A program made the translations under genes and the position numbers. Positions 62,197 to 64,000 of a DNA stretch of 64,000 nt are shown piece after piece. The DNA lies in the NCBI GenBank assembly GCA_009746045.1, contig RPFO01000231.1:1981840-2045839 (forward strand). Reading direction: 5' to 3'. The stretch comes from Mesostigma viride (Eukaryota; Streptophyta; Mesostigmatophyceae; Mesostigmatales; Mesostigmataceae). The notes beneath the pieces were generated by a model that worked only from the letters and a program-made list of their open reading frames with translations, searched no databases and had not been told where the DNA came from. The number at the start of each line of letters is the position of its first letter. Position 1 is the first letter of the stretch.

Positions 62197-62701
62197 CTAT
62201 ACTTTTCGTCCGAGGGTAGTAAAAAGGATCCGAGGCGTAAATTACGAGGTCTTATCTTACTACCTAGATACGAGGCGTGAGATCCAACGCCGTAATCATT
62301 ACTACCTATCATCCTACGTAGTAATTTTACTAGCCGTAAGTAAGAGTAACGTTACGACTGCACATCTTTGGTAGTACATTACCGACAGAGTAAATTACCG
62401 CGACGGGTCTTGGTTGGTAATCTACCACCTGTAGATTAGGTGCCAGTGATCCGATGCTGTAAGATACGTTTCAGTAAGTTACTTCGGGGATCTTTGCCTG
62501 TACACGGCCAGATGGATAATTATATTGTAATGGAGAAGTGGGAGAACGTGCGTGTCTATTCGCAAATGCAGCGAAATATAAAAATGTAGTTATCAGCCTT
62601 TTTCGCCTATTCAGCAGTTGTCGTTGTCGGCCGTTGTCATTAAGCGGCTATAGATTATGTGTGCTGGGGCCGGTGAAAAGACGCTAGCAAAGTTCGTCTG
62701 A
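62197..62701. other. 5' flank of the zinc-finger gene
   Basis: AT-rich, with scattered TTACTACCTA and GTAGTA words near 62213-62400. It should hold the promoter of the gene starting at 62702; no defined element seen. Confidence 0.35.
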
Positions 62702-63812
62702 ATGGCGTCCAATAGAGGGGATTTTATTCTTAGTGGATTGTTGGACGAGGAGAAGGCGAGGTTGCTGGCGGAGAATGCGAAAGAGCAGAGGGAAGCAGCG
62801 GAAGCCGTGCGTGGAAGATGAGGTAACGGGATGGAGTGTGGGCCCTGGCTTCTGGTTATGAAATGATGGCGGTTGCAGGCCAGCCGTGCTCGCTGGTAAT
62901 GGGTGCGTGGTGTTGAAATCCAAGTTCTGCGCGTATTCTGTTTTTTGGTCAATGATTGAAGGGATGTCGCCTTGTTTTATTTTTGTGCATCTGCGTCCCG
63001 TCGTGACTGCCTCGTCATGGACGCCCAGGGGTAGAAGTTCGAACGAGGGAATGATTTTTCAAACGCCTGGATATGTTATGATAGTACGAATAAATGGTAA
63101 TGGGTAGAGGCGGCCAAAATTTTGTTGGAAGTGTGCCAACGCCGCACATACGACTTGAACAACCCTAGGTATCTTAGGAAAAGGAAACACGGATACGTCG
63201 GAGTGGAGGAAGAGGAAGACGATGACGATGGTGAAGATGGAGAGGTTTACAATGGAGGCCTTGAGAATGGGGAGACATTGAATCAGGAGAGCAGGGTAGC
63301 GGTGAGTGGCCCGTCATGAATTACATTGTGGTTGCAGTTGTTAGCGAGGCGTGTTGATTGCTTCTTGCCGCGGGTAATCGCTAGCGCGCATAACCTTCTT
63401 TTTTCAACAGGTGTTCTGGTGCATTGACTGCCGCAAAGCAATTAATGGGACTGATTATGTGCCTATCATGCCGTTTGGGAATCATACATTGCCAACATTT
63501 CGTGTTTAGAAGGCGCGCCTTCAGAAGCATATTCAGCACCGCACGAGCCAGGTGCTGAAGGCGTGCTTGGAGAGGAAGGGGTATAAAGTGCGCATGACCG
63601 CATCGAAGAAGAAGAAGCAGCAGGAATCGGGCAAGACCATGATAACCGAGCCAGGATTGGCTTTCGTGCATGCAGTACATGGTGCGGCGCAGGCAGTGAA
63701 TGCTGCATCGATTGCAGCGGTGCAGCCTGTGGCCATGGCGGTGCAGGGCGCGGGTCCTGAAGTGTGGGCGTTGGCGAAGCAGATTCACGATGCTGTCATG
63801 GCCACGTTGTGA
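62702..63812 (+). CDS. C2H2-like zinc-finger protein, 4 exons
   Basis: Exon model with consistent phase 0 joins: 62702-62806, 63110-63301, 63411-63458, 63510-63812; 215 residues. Donors GTGCGT, GTGAGT, GTGCCT; acceptors TAGAG, CAACAG, GTTTAG. Exon 1 encodes LLDEEKARLLAENAKEQREA (helix), exon 2 a basic part and an acidic run (EEEEDDDDGEDGE), exons 3-4 FWCIDCRKAING and ARLQKHIQHRTS, giving C-x2-C-x13-H-x2-H, followed by KKKKQQESG and an Ala/Val-rich helical end. The last intron is only 51 bases and removes an in-frame TAG at 63507; if it is not spliced the protein would end there. Function unknown; could be host or transposon-borne. Confidence 0.55.
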
Positions 63813-63891
63813 AGCCAAGGAATGGGTGTTGGTTCCAGTCAGGTGCCTCGCCCGGAGGAAGCTTTTCTGCTGTAAGCAGAGGTGCGGCATC

Positions 63892-63983
63892 AAGCATTTG
63901 CAATCGCCATGAGAGCAGTGGAGATGTCAGCGGCATGAAGCATTTGCAATCGCCATGAGAGCAGTGGAGATGTCTGCGGCATT
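63892..63983 (+). repeat. 46-bp tandem duplication
   Basis: Two copies of a unit starting AAGCATTTGCAATCGCCATG and ending GATGTCWGCGGCAT, just after the zinc-finger gene. Confidence 0.9.
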
Positions 63984-64000
63984 GGGAGATCTGCAGACAA

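Overview
The window looks like nuclear DNA of a eukaryotic alga, most likely a green alga; this is an inference. Host-type genes have GT-AG introns (one includes a 26-nt microexon), there are no operons or Shine-Dalgarno sites, and the spaces between genes are filled with LTR retrotransposons, LINE copies, MITE-like elements and very long simple repeats. I recognise no rRNA genes and no CRISPR array.

Layout. 1-2873 (-): 3'-truncated gene for a DUF7869-like protein. 3302-4090: a nested palindrome. 4278-6962 (+): repeat-rich protein with a PHD-like N-terminus. 7054-7405: 7-bp satellite. 7876-8785: LINE fragment. 9240-10165 (-): hypothetical acidic/Lys-rich gene. 11843-19495 (-): complete copia-like LTR element (element A) with 5-bp target duplications. 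20527-23428: a dispersed repeat interrupted by a gypsy integrase/PHD fragment and a tandem element. 24612-26101: 5'-truncated LINE. 26292-27998 (-): GT10 fucosyltransferase. 28.5-31.7 kb: MITE-like inverted repeats and fragments. 32530-34660: LINE with a restriction-like endonuclease. 34924-35610: TTAA-flanked MITE. 35935-43567 (+): seven-exon gene for a membrane-anchored TauD/TfdA-type Fe(II)/2-oxoglutarate dioxygenase, whose introns hold large satellites. 44.4-51.3 kb: nested LINE ORF1 copies. 52728-54133 (-): gypsy chromovirus integrase remnant with a solo LTR inside. 54134-62196 (+): second copia-like element (element B). 62702-63812 (+): four-exon C2H2-like zinc-finger gene.

The most unusual system is the pair of copia-like elements. 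Both place the aspartic protease after the integrase and before the reverse transcriptase (GAG-INT-PR-RT-RH), both replace the protease D-T/S-G triad by D-T-Q or D-T-N, both have HGDD where copia RT normally has YVDD, and both have LTRs starting AGTTAG instead of TG. A second unusual theme is LINE-derived elements that hold only ORF1 followed directly by a conserved 3' hairpin and a TTAA-rich tail, resembling mammalian 'half-LINEs'. Several insertions can be ordered in time from intact target-site duplications.

Many transposon reading frames are broken by single-base shifts even where LTRs are almost identical, so some breaks may be assembly errors. All domain names rest on motif recognition by eye; no database search was run.
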